From assembly GCA_020847535.1 (NCBI GenBank), contig JADLBU010000029.1, forward strand, positions 1 through 64,000: a stretch of 64,000 nucleotides of DNA. Reading direction: 5' to 3'. This document shows positions 9,679-16,709 of the stretch, piece after piece; within the stretch, counting starts at the first letter, position 1; each line of letters opens with the position of its first letter. The stretch is from Phycisphaerales bacterium (GTDB lineage: Bacteria; Planctomycetota; Phycisphaerae; Phycisphaerales; UBA1924). A program made the position numbers and the translations under genes. The notes beneath the pieces are model-generated. The model was not told where the DNA came from, ran no database searches, and saw only the letters and a program-made list of their open reading frames with translations.

Positions 9679-10335
9679 ATGGCGATCAATGCCGATGGGA
9701 CGCTGAGCGGAGATGGTCGCGAGGGCGCCGATGCACCGTGGGCTCACACCGATGTTCCCGGCGCGGTCGCCGGGTTCCTCGCGTGGCACCACATGATCCC
9801 GTGGAACTGCCTGCGTGACACGTGGAAGAAGCTCCGCAGCCCCACCACGGGGCAGGGGAACGCGCTTGCAGCGCTGGATCCGAACTGGGATGTGTTGTAC
9901 TGGTACATGTACCTGCTCGCCGTGCCCGATCCGGCGGACAAGATCAAGAAGATGAAAAAGAGTCAGCTCACGACGGGGGATCAGGATGTCATCTTCACCA
10001 AGCTGGTGTGGAACGGCTGGAACATCGTGGAGGGGCCGGCGGGACAGTTCCGGACCGACGATCCCGCGGAGGATTACGACCTCTTCAGGGTCGGGCTGAG
10101 TTCCCACGAACGCCAGCGGGCGGTTGAAACCCAGCTCCTGTTCGACGCGATGGTGTCGTACGTGCCGCCGTCGGAATCGCGGGTTCTGCAGGGCGCCATC
10201 GACCGTACGCGGAGGTATCGCGGCGGCGATCCGATCATGCTCAAGAAGGAGATGTGGACGCCGGAGGGGTTCACATTCAAGAAGGGCGCGACGGCGGCGA
10301 CCCTGCACACGCGATGGACCAAGGCGATGGCGTGA
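9679..10335 (+). CDS. hypothetical protein with an HH-x-IP motif
   Basis: 218 residues, with no signal peptide or membrane segment. A GTGGAGG site precedes ATG 9679. Near residues 38-52 it reads WHHMIPWNCLRDTWK. A His-His-x-Ile-Pro pattern of this type occurs in HNH/ENDO VII-fold nucleases, including toxin domains, but I cannot identify the remaining metal ligands with confidence. The middle is rich in Trp/Tyr/Asp (DPNWDVLYWYMYLL), and the C-terminus has a basic stretch (FKKGATAATLHTRWTKAMA). It converges with the marR gene. The nuclease idea is an inference only; otherwise the function is unknown. Confidence 0.6.
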   Translation: MAINADGTLSGDGREGADAPWAHTDVPGAVAGFLAWHHMIPWNCLRDTWKKLRSPTTGQGNALAALDPNWDVLYWYMYLLAVPDPADKIKKMKKSQLTTGDQDVIFTKLVWNGWNIVEGPAGQFRTDDPAEDYDLFRVGLSSHERQRAVETQLLFDAMVSYVPPSESRVLQGAIDRTRRYRGGDPIMLKKEMWTPEGFTFKKGATAATLHTRWTKAMA

Positions 10336-10350
10336 AGCTGTGCAGCCGGT

Positions 10351-10914
10351 TCATGCCCGTGGGGGTGGGGGTGGGGGTGGGGGTTTGCGGGCCTTGACCA
10401 GCAGCTTGTTGAGATCGGAAAGCTCGCGCCTGGAGAGGTGGCCGAGCTGTCCCCGGTGCAGGTCGAGCAGCGGCTTGTCGAGCCTGGCGAGCAGATCGAT
10501 GCCCTTGCGGGTGATGCGGACGTAGACGACGCGGCGATCGTTCTCGCAGCGGCAGCGTTCGGCGAGCCCGAGCTGCTCGATGCGATCGACGACGCGTGTG
10601 ACATCGGGGACCTGTGCAACCATCTGGTCGCCGATCTCCGAGCACGCCCGCCGGCCGGGGGGCTTGGCGCCGATGGTGGCGCCGCGGAGGATGCGGAGGG
10701 CGTTGTAGGTGGCGACCGAGAGTCCGTGGTCCCGGAAGAAGCGCTCGAACTCGACGTTGAGGCAGGCGGCGGTGCGGATGAGGTTGAGGTAGGCCTCCTG
10801 CTCGGGAAGGTCGAAGGGGTTGCGCTTGCCGATCTCCTGTTGAAGGCTTGGGGCGGTATCCGCACCGGCGGCGCGGCCGGAGGGAGCTGTGCGAGTGCGC
10901 TGGGTGGGGGTCAT
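10351..10914 (-). CDS. MarR-family transcriptional regulator
   Basis: 187 residues with a winged-helix fold: ATYNALRILRGA, then a recognition region MVAQVPDVTRVVDRIEQLGLAER, then the wing CENDRRVVYVRITRKG. MarR proteins bind DNA as dimers and usually respond to small phenolic ligands or oxidation (family knowledge). It has a GGGAGG site before ATG 10914. The last residues are a run of Pro (PPPPPPPP, then RA), encoded by a G-rich repeat. The DNA upstream leads into the terminator of the next gene, so the regulator is probably transcribed alone; no obvious target gene is adjacent. Confidence 0.88.
   Translation of the reverse strand: MTPTQRTRTAPSGRAAGADTAPSLQQEIGKRNPFDLPEQEAYLNLIRTAACLNVEFERFFRDHGLSVATYNALRILRGATIGAKPPGRRACSEIGDQMVAQVPDVTRVVDRIEQLGLAERCRCENDRRVVYVRITRKGIDLLARLDKPLLDLHRGQLGHLSRRELSDLNKLLVKARKPPPPPPPPRA
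10360..10385 (+). repeat. (GGGGGT)n tract at the 3' end of marR
   Basis: Four to five consecutive units of five G plus T on the plus strand, which is the non-template strand of nothing but the template strand of marR. It encodes the terminal poly-Pro of MarR. The pattern satisfies the usual G-quadruplex rule (four runs of at least three G with short loops) and is prone to slippage. Confidence 0.8.
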
Positions 10915-11000
10915 GCAACCTCCCGCGCCTGCTGAGACTGTTGGAACGACATCCGCATCTACGGGCGAGTGTACCACGAGGCCGGTGCACCAGCCCGGGC

Positions 11001-11036
11001 AAACGGAAAGGGATCCGGCGATCAGCGCCGGATCCC
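11001..11036 (-). terminator. terminator of the 11078-11965 gene
   Basis: A perfect 11-bp stem GGGATCCGGCG (11010-11020) with 11026-11036 and a 5-nt loop. On the minus strand it is followed by TTTCCGTTT. Confidence 0.75.
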
Positions 11037-11074
11037 TGGTGAGTCGTGTGGGCCTTGTCGGCGGTGGTTCGTGG

Positions 11075-11965
11075 TCAGCAGCCCAGCTCAAAGGCATGCA
11101 CGAACTCGACAAAATCGTCGAGATCGACGAAGCCCGATTCGTCGAAATCGGCATCGTCGGTGCCGGCCTCGAATGAGTAGACAAAGGTGACGAAGTCGTC
11201 GAGATCGACGAATCCGGAGTGGTCGAAGTCCGCGGAGCAGTCATCCCACGAGTAGATGACGCATATGTCGTCAAGCGAAATGAAGGGCTGGATGACGGTG
11301 CCGGTGGAGTCGGGGGTGAGCACCAGTGTGACGCGAGAGACCTGCTCGCCGGCATCGATGAAGCCGACGAACTGCGCCCCCATGTCCGGGTTCAGGGGGA
11401 TGGTCCAGGTCGTCACGTTGTCGCTGAATCTGAGGAACATCTGCCCGCCGGTGACGGTGTTGCCTTCACCCGTGATGAACATCCCGAAGCCCTGGATGGA
11501 AGGGTTGAAGGTGATGTCGTACTCGTAATCGACGCCGGAGAAGGCGAGCGGGGCCACCAGCGAGAGGCGATTCTGCAGGTCGAACCACGGTGGCGTGGAG
11601 GTGTCCCAGCCGTTGGCGGGGCTCTCGTTGTTGTTGAGGACGATGCCGCCGGACGCTGGGATGACGGGGTTGAAAGCGACCGATGCGCCCGGGAAGCCGA
11701 TCAGTGGCGTCCCGGCCGCGCTCGAGGCTCCCGGAGGACAGACCGTGTTGGGAGGCAGCTGATTGAAGTCATAACAGGAGATTCCGTTGGCGCTGAGAGG
11801 GCCGGCCATCCCGAGCCACGACGCATGGGCGGCGCTGGCGTTGGGTGTCGCGCCGTTCGGAGCGACCGACGGATCAAAGCCGACGAAGAAGTAGACCTGG
11901 GCAGACGCAGCGCCGGCGGTCAGGCCGAGGAGCACAGCTGCGGAGACGGCGATTCGGATGTTCAT
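11075..11965 (-). CDS. secreted protein with C-terminal dockerin-like module (paralogue 1)
   Basis: 296 residues. Signal peptide MNIRIAVSAAVLLGLTAGAASA; starts at ATG 11965 with GGAG about 7 nt upstream. The body (about 20-240) is beta-rich with no known catalytic motif. It shares long blocks with the next gene: GISCYDFNQ, WFDLQNRLSLV, GEGNTVTGGQMFL, TGTVIQPFISLDDICV. The C-terminus is a 54-residue module (11078-11239) of two 27-residue EF-hand-like units, each of the type DFDxSGFVDLDDF. The module begins with a Cys (DDCSADFD) and the protein ends exactly at GC. Dockerin-type units bind Ca2+ and mediate protein-protein docking (family knowledge). Cell-surface attachment is an inference. Function of the body unknown. 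Confidence 0.85.
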   Translation of the reverse strand: MNIRIAVSAAVLLGLTAGAASAQVYFFVGFDPSVAPNGATPNASAAHASWLGMAGPLSANGISCYDFNQLPPNTVCPPGASSAAGTPLIGFPGASVAFNPVIPASGGIVLNNNESPANGWDTSTPPWFDLQNRLSLVAPLAFSGVDYEYDITFNPSIQGFGMFITGEGNTVTGGQMFLRFSDNVTTWTIPLNPDMGAQFVGFIDAGEQVSRVTLVLTPDSTGTVIQPFISLDDICVIYSWDDCSADFDHSGFVDLDDFVTFVYSFEAGTDDADFDESGFVDLDDFVEFVHAFELGC

Positions 11966-12131
11966 GGGGATCTCCGGGTTGATGGGATCGGTCCGCCCGC
12001 GGTACGCCGCGTCCGGCGCGATTCCCATGCGACAAGTGCGTCCCGGAGGGTGCAAGCTTGCACCAGCGTGAGCAAATAACGCCCGTCATGCCGCGCGGGC
12101 GAGGCGAGAGCCGTCATTGCAAGCGGGCTGC

Positions 12132-13031
12132 TCAGCAGCCCTTCTCGAAGGCGAGCACGAAGGCGTGGTAGTCGTCGAGATCGACGAACCCAGAGCCGTC
12201 GAAGTCGGCATCATCGGTGCCGGCCTCGAAGGCGTGGACGAAGGCGGCGAAGTCTTCGAGATCGACGAATCCCGAGCCGTCGAAATCGGCCGGGCAGCCA
12301 GGGCCATGGGCCCAGACCACGCAGATGTCATCCAGCGAGATGAAGGGCTGGATGACCGTGCCGCTGGTGTCGGGCGTGAGCATCAGCGTCACGCGTGTGA
12401 TCGCCTGGCCCGGATCGATGAACCCCACGAACTGACCGCCGATATTCGGATCCATCGGGATCATCCAGCTTGCGCTCGAGTCGGTGAAGGTCAGGAACAT
12501 CTGCCCGCCGGTGACCGTGTTTCCCTCCCCGGTGACGAACATGCCGAACGCCTGGATGGGCGGGTTGAAGGTGAGGTCGTAGGCGTAATTGACGGTGGAG
12601 CTCTGGAATGGCACGACCAGCGAAAGGCGGTTCTGGAGGTCGAACCACGGCGCGGTGGTGGTGTCCCAGCCGTTGGCGACGCTCTCGGTGTTGCCGGTGA
12701 GGATGACGCCGCCGGTCGCCGGGATCACCGGGTTGAATGCGACGATGCCTCCGGGGAAGCCGATGAGAGTCGTGCCTGCGGCGTTGAAAGGGCCGGGTGG
12801 GCAGGCGGTGTTTACGGGCATCTGGTTGAAGTCGTAGCAGACGACCCCGATAGCGCTGAGGGGGGTGGCGGCCGCGAGCCAGGCGGCATGGGCGCTCGCG
12901 GCGTTTGGCATCGGTCCGTTGGGCGGGACGAGGTAGTCATAGCCGTGGAAGGGCTGCATCTGGGCGAGTGCGGGCGCTGCGAGGCCCGCGGCGAGTACGA
13001 CGGCGAACCCGGTGCTGCATCGAATGGTCAT
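12132..13031 (-). CDS. secreted protein with C-terminal dockerin-like module (paralogue 2)
   Basis: 299 residues, a tandem paralogue of the gene at 11075 on the same strand, with the same domain plan and conserved blocks (VCYDFNQMP, NGWDTTTAPWFDLQNR, GQFVGFIDPGQ). Signal peptide with hydrophobic core FAVVLAAGLAAPALA; ATG 13031 preceded by AAGGGGG. The C-terminal module (12135-12296) begins PGCPADFD, contains DFDGSGFVDLEDF and DFDGSGFVDLDDY, and ends FEKGC. It again spans exactly 54 residues from Cys to Cys. About 170 bp separate it from paralogue 1. Divergence is spread over the whole length, so the duplication is not recent. Confidence 0.85.
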   Translation of the reverse strand: MTIRCSTGFAVVLAAGLAAPALAQMQPFHGYDYLVPPNGPMPNAASAHAAWLAAATPLSAIGVVCYDFNQMPVNTACPPGPFNAAGTTLIGFPGGIVAFNPVIPATGGVILTGNTESVANGWDTTTAPWFDLQNRLSLVVPFQSSTVNYAYDLTFNPPIQAFGMFVTGEGNTVTGGQMFLTFTDSSASWMIPMDPNIGGQFVGFIDPGQAITRVTLMLTPDTSGTVIQPFISLDDICVVWAHGPGCPADFDGSGFVDLEDFAAFVHAFEAGTDDADFDGSGFVDLDDYHAFVLAFEKGC

Positions 13032-13190
13032 GGCGATGGCCCCCTTGCGCTGTGGTGACTGCGCGCAACGCTCGCGATCGGCTGATCGTCGATCGTGGCT
13101 GCGCAAGGCATGAACGCAGGGGTGCGCGGATAGTCACGGCAAAATCACGGATTATCGGCCCCCGTGAATGGCCGGACCCGGTGTCTGGGC

Positions 13191-14888
13191 TCAGCAGCCG
13201 GCCTCGAAATAGTCAACGAAGGCGTCGAAGTCGTCGAGATCGACGAAGCCCGAGCCGTCGATGTCGGCGTTCAGCGTGCCAGCCTCGAAGGCCTCGATGA
13301 AGGCATCGTAGTCGTCGGTGTCGGCGAACCCGGTGAGGTCGAAGTCCGCGGGGCAAGCGCCGGCGATCGCAAAGTCGGCATCGCTGGCGTCGAAGCCGGT
13401 GTTGCCGCTTGCATCCCTGGCGATCACCTTGATGCGCGCGTGGTGGGTGTAGTAGTTGGGGATGGTCCAGGTGTGGCTGCCATCGTCCGCCGTGGCGGAG
13501 GCGAGTGTGATGGGGTAGGTGTCCCCGCCGTCGAGCGAGAGGAGGAGGTCCACGTTCGAGACCGAGACATCGTCATCGGTGATCCACCGGATGTCCAGAT
13601 TCGTGTCGGGCGTGTAGGTATCCCCTCCGTTGGGAGTGCGGAGATAGGCGACCGGGTTGGCGCCGCCCCTGTTGGCGGGCACGTGCATCATAATGCAGTG
13701 GAAGACGCCGGCGGAGGTGACGACGGGCTGTCCGTTGACGGCGATACAGGTCTTGGCGGGATTGGCGGTCTGCCAGGCGTTGAGCGCCTGGGCGTTGTAA
13801 CCGGCGTTGTCCATCGTGGAGTTGGTGTAGCTGGGAACGATGATCAGGTCGTTGCAGATCACGACGTTGGTGTAGGTGTAGTGAACGTTGCTGACCTCGC
13901 GTGCGGGCACGCGATTGACGGTGTACCCCTGGTTCGCCATGTAGATCGCCGCGTTGTCGCAGATGCCGTCGACCGTGGTCATGTCTCCGCCGGTCACGGG
14001 CCAGTCGCTGATCATGACCTTGTTGTCCGCGTACACCTGCATCCACATGTCCAGGTGCTGGGTGGAGTCGAGCGAATTGGGGAAGGGGTCGAAGAAGTGG
14101 GTGTCGACGGCCTGGTTGGCGAGCCACTTGTCGTGGATCTGGAGCTCGGTGAGCCCGGTGTTTTCGTTGTTGATGAGGCGCGTGCAGTAGCTCTTGTCCA
14201 GGGCGTTGAGGTGGTAGTTGCCGCCTCCGTGGACCAGACCGACGTCGTAGACCTCTTCCTTGCGCTGCCCGCCGAGCCAGACGTTCAGAGCATCGTCGAG
14301 GGGGCGCGGGCGGTTGTACGTGTGATCGACGATGGCGCGCACGTTGCCCTCGTAGATGTACCTGGGGCCGTAGTCGCGGATCCAGACGGTGTCGGTTGTC
14401 TTGATATAGAACTTCACGCGTGTCATGTTGACCTCAGCGTTGGTCATCGATGTGGTCGCCGAGGTCTGCTCCGAGGCGGTATCCACGACCATGTACACGT
14501 TGGCGTTGCCGATGGTGGTGACCAGCTTGGCCATCTCGTTGAGCGTGGGGGTGAAGGACTCCCACGACATAAAGATGCCATCCATGGGCTCGTACTCGGC
14601 CGCGCACTCGACTGGGCCGGTCGGCGGGGCGGCGCGCTTGGAGCCCATCTGGTTGCTGAAGTAGTTCGGGTTCTGCTGGAGGAAGACTTTCTCTGCATCG
14701 GAGAGGCCGCGCGGGACGATCGTCCCCTCGGGGAGGCGCGACACGGGGGGCTGGGGGCCGTCGAGGCCGCCCGCGCCGAGCAGAACCGTGCCGCCCGCGA
14801 TCCCCAGGGCCATCGCCGCGGCCATTCCTGCAATCCCGGCGATCCGCGCTGTCACACACAACCTGCCCGTGCTCGCCCTGGTGCCCAT
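13191..14888 (-). CDS. secreted peptidyl-arginine/agmatine deiminase family protein with dockerin-like module
   Basis: 565 residues. After a hydrophobic leader (about 12-45) comes a PAD_porph/AguA-type guanidino-modifying domain (about 95-410). The catalytic set is visible: Asp172 in WIRDYGPR, His279-x-Asp-type QHLDMW, Asn341 in YTYTNVVICND, and nucleophile Cys398 in GVFHCIMMH. The family hydrolyses arginine-type guanidinium groups to citrulline or carbamoyl products and ammonia. The leader and the C-terminal domains point to a secreted enzyme rather than cytoplasmic AguA (inference). Residues about 410-505 form an Ig-like domain (PNGGDTYTPDTNLDIRW). The last 54 residues (13194-13355) are two EF-hand-like units from GACPADFD to FEAGC. 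ATG 14888 has GGAG 8 nt upstream. It is third of four neighbouring genes with this module. Confidence 0.9.
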   Translation of the reverse strand: MGTRASTGRLCVTARIAGIAGMAAAMALGIAGGTVLLGAGGLDGPQPPVSRLPEGTIVPRGLSDAEKVFLQQNPNYFSNQMGSKRAAPPTGPVECAAEYEPMDGIFMSWESFTPTLNEMAKLVTTIGNANVYMVVDTASEQTSATTSMTNAEVNMTRVKFYIKTTDTVWIRDYGPRYIYEGNVRAIVDHTYNRPRPLDDALNVWLGGQRKEEVYDVGLVHGGGNYHLNALDKSYCTRLINNENTGLTELQIHDKWLANQAVDTHFFDPFPNSLDSTQHLDMWMQVYADNKVMISDWPVTGGDMTTVDGICDNAAIYMANQGYTVNRVPAREVSNVHYTYTNVVICNDLIIVPSYTNSTMDNAGYNAQALNAWQTANPAKTCIAVNGQPVVTSAGVFHCIMMHVPANRGGANPVAYLRTPNGGDTYTPDTNLDIRWITDDDVSVSNVDLLLSLDGGDTYPITLASATADDGSHTWTIPNYYTHHARIKVIARDASGNTGFDASDADFAIAGACPADFDLTGFADTDDYDAFIEAFEAGTLNADIDGSGFVDLDDFDAFVDYFEAGC

Positions 14889-14946
14889 GTTGCAACTCCG
14901 ATGGCCGAATGGCCCGCCTGAACGCGTGAACAGACTTTATCGAAAC

Positions 14947-14975
14947 AACGGGACCGACCGCTGAGCCGTCCCGTT
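14947..14975 (-). terminator. hairpin downstream of the 15008-16075 gene
   Basis: A perfect 8-bp stem AACGGGAC (14947-14954) with GTCCCGTT (14968-14975). On the minus strand it is followed by a weakly T-rich stretch (GTTTCGATAAAG). Confidence 0.6.
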
Positions 14976-15007
14976 CTGAATGCGCTGGTTATCGAACCAT
15001 CGGCCAG

Positions 15008-16075
15008 TCAGCAGCCTGCGACAAACCGCTCGACGAACAGGAAGAAGTCCTCGAAATCAACGAAGCCAGAGCCGTCGAAGTCGGCCAGCGGAAGCCCGGC
15101 CTCGAAGTCATACACGAACGCCACGTAGTCATCCAGATCGACGAAATCGGACCTGTCGTAGTCGGCCCAGCAGAAGAACTGGACCGTGTTGATAAAGCCC
15201 CAGGCGCCGTTGTCCCTGACCATATCGAGCTCATCCCCATCGGACCAGTAGGTGAACATCCCGAACTCGGAGGTGAAGAGCCAGAACCCGTGCTTGAGGT
15301 CGTAGTCGAGCTCGGCCATCCCCTCGGGATGACCGACCTGCGGGTAGAAGCCCATCTCTTCTCCGTCGAGGTCGAAGTGGTACAGCCCGGCGGGGGAATC
15401 GGCGCCGGCGACGAGGAGCTCGCCGCTGTGGTGGTTGCGCGACATCTGCATCGGCCGATCGATGCTCGAGACGCCGTCGGAATCGATCAGGCGGCCGAGG
15501 AACTGACCTTCCAGCGTGTAGCGATCGATCGCCTCGTGGGTCGCGTTAGTGATCAACAGCTCGTTCAACTCGGGCGAGTACATGATGTCGGTCGGATTGG
15601 TCGCTGCGAAGCTCCCGACGGGCTGGCCGGTCACATCGAACATCAGGATCCTGTCACCCGGTGCCGAGAGATTGGTGCCGGAGTGAGCCACGTAGATCGT
15701 GTGGTTCTGCTTGACGAACTCCATCCCGCGGATCTGGTCCACGGGGCCGGTCAAGACCTCGCCGTAGTACGGGGGTGGGTAGAAGATGTCGGCCGCGAAC
15801 CGGTAGATCTTGCGGTTGCTGGTGTCCGTCACCCAGATCTGCCGCACGACATTGATCGCCTCGGAGGGTGTGCCCCCGGTGATTCCGTAGTGGCTGAACG
15901 GGAGGAAGTCCTCGTCGACGATGTGCCCGATGACCGAACTGCAGAGCGCCACCTTCGCCAAGGTCTTGTTGGGAACCAGAAGGTTATAAGGCTCGTGATT
16001 CCGCGGGTCGGAAGCCAACGCCGCGGCGGACAATACCGATACCCCGACCACGCACCAAGTCTTGGCCAGTTCCAT
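15008..16075 (-). CDS. secreted NHL/beta-propeller-type protein with dockerin-like module
   Basis: 355 residues. Starts at ATG 16075 after GGAGGT; signal peptide MELAKTWCVVGVSVLSAAALA. The body reads like a six-bladed propeller of the NHL/SMP type with recurring hydrophobic-Asp strands: IWVTDTSNRKIYRFA, ILMFDVTGQPVGSF, LLITNATHEAIDRYTLEGQFLG, LYHFDLDGEEMGFY. No catalytic residues can be assigned. The final 54 residues (15011-15172) form the same double EF-hand-like module, from FFCWADYD to FVAGC, with some drift in the first unit (DRSDFVDLDDY). It is the first in transcription order of the four dockerin-type genes, which may form a loose operon or be transcribed separately given the terminator-like hairpin at 14947. 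Confidence 0.82.
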   Translation of the reverse strand: MELAKTWCVVGVSVLSAAALASDPRNHEPYNLLVPNKTLAKVALCSSVIGHIVDEDFLPFSHYGITGGTPSEAINVVRQIWVTDTSNRKIYRFAADIFYPPPYYGEVLTGPVDQIRGMEFVKQNHTIYVAHSGTNLSAPGDRILMFDVTGQPVGSFAATNPTDIMYSPELNELLITNATHEAIDRYTLEGQFLGRLIDSDGVSSIDRPMQMSRNHHSGELLVAGADSPAGLYHFDLDGEEMGFYPQVGHPEGMAELDYDLKHGFWLFTSEFGMFTYWSDGDELDMVRDNGAWGFINTVQFFCWADYDRSDFVDLDDYVAFVYDFEAGLPLADFDGSGFVDFEDFFLFVERFVAGC

Positions 16076-16284
16076 GCACGACCTCCGGGGGGGTGGCACC
16101 ATGGCCACTCGCTTACCCAAGTTGAACATACCGCGCCTGGTGGGCCGTGGCCACGGAAAGTGCGCGAGATCGGCCCGGAGCCCCTGAAAGGGGAGCATTT
16201 ACCCAGTGTTTTCACTGGTTCAGCGCGTACAAAGCCGACGCATGGGCGTCGGCGGGGGGTTGCATGACCGGCTGTTCGGGCGGG

Positions 16285-16584
16285 TCAGAAGGCCGGGTTG
16301 GCCTGGGCTTCGGTGGATGGGGCACCAGTGTCGATCTGAGCCGGCGACTGGGCGGCGGGCGCCGGCGGCGGCACGGGAATGCCAGATGATGCCGGCGCGG
16401 TGGCGGGCTTGCTTGCCTTCTTGGCTGCCGGCTTGGCCGCCGGTTTGGCGCGACGAGCGATCTTCTTGGCGGCCCTCTTCGCAGGCTTCCGGCCCAAGGA
16501 CCTCTTCGCACCCTTCTTCACGGGCTTGCGGGCGGCCTTCTTCGAGCTTTTCTTGGCGGCTTTTTTGGATTTTTTCTTGGCCAT
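16285..16584 (-). CDS. histone H1-like Lys/Ala-rich protein
   Basis: 99 residues. The first 60 are almost entirely Lys, Ala, Arg and Ser in AKK/PAK-type repeats (MAKKKSKKAAKKSSKKAA; RKPAKRAAKKIARRAK). A Pro/Ala-rich acidic-neutral tail follows. Such proteins resemble the C-terminal tail of histone H1 and bind DNA non-specifically in bacterial nucleoids (family knowledge). ATG 16584 is preceded by AGGAGGT, a strong site that suggests high expression. It stands alone between a dockerin-type gene and mrp. The amino-acid bias makes homology calls unreliable. Confidence 0.75.
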   Translation of the reverse strand: MAKKKSKKAAKKSSKKAARKPVKKGAKRSLGRKPAKRAAKKIARRAKPAAKPAAKKASKPATAPASSGIPVPPPAPAAQSPAQIDTGAPSTEAQANPAF

Positions 16585-16709
16585 AGCGTGGACCTCCTCG
16601 AGCGTCGCGGGCACTTTGTACCAGACGGTCCGCGCGCCCGCAACTGTTCGCCACTCACACGCGCCGGATCAAGCGCGGCGACTCACGAATCACATCAATG
16701 GCTGTCGAT

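Noticed and set aside
13164-14921. Long plus-strand open frame opposite the deiminase gene
   Set aside because: Antisense to a gene with an intact catalytic set; its Val/Gly/Asp-rich composition is that of a GC-bias shadow.
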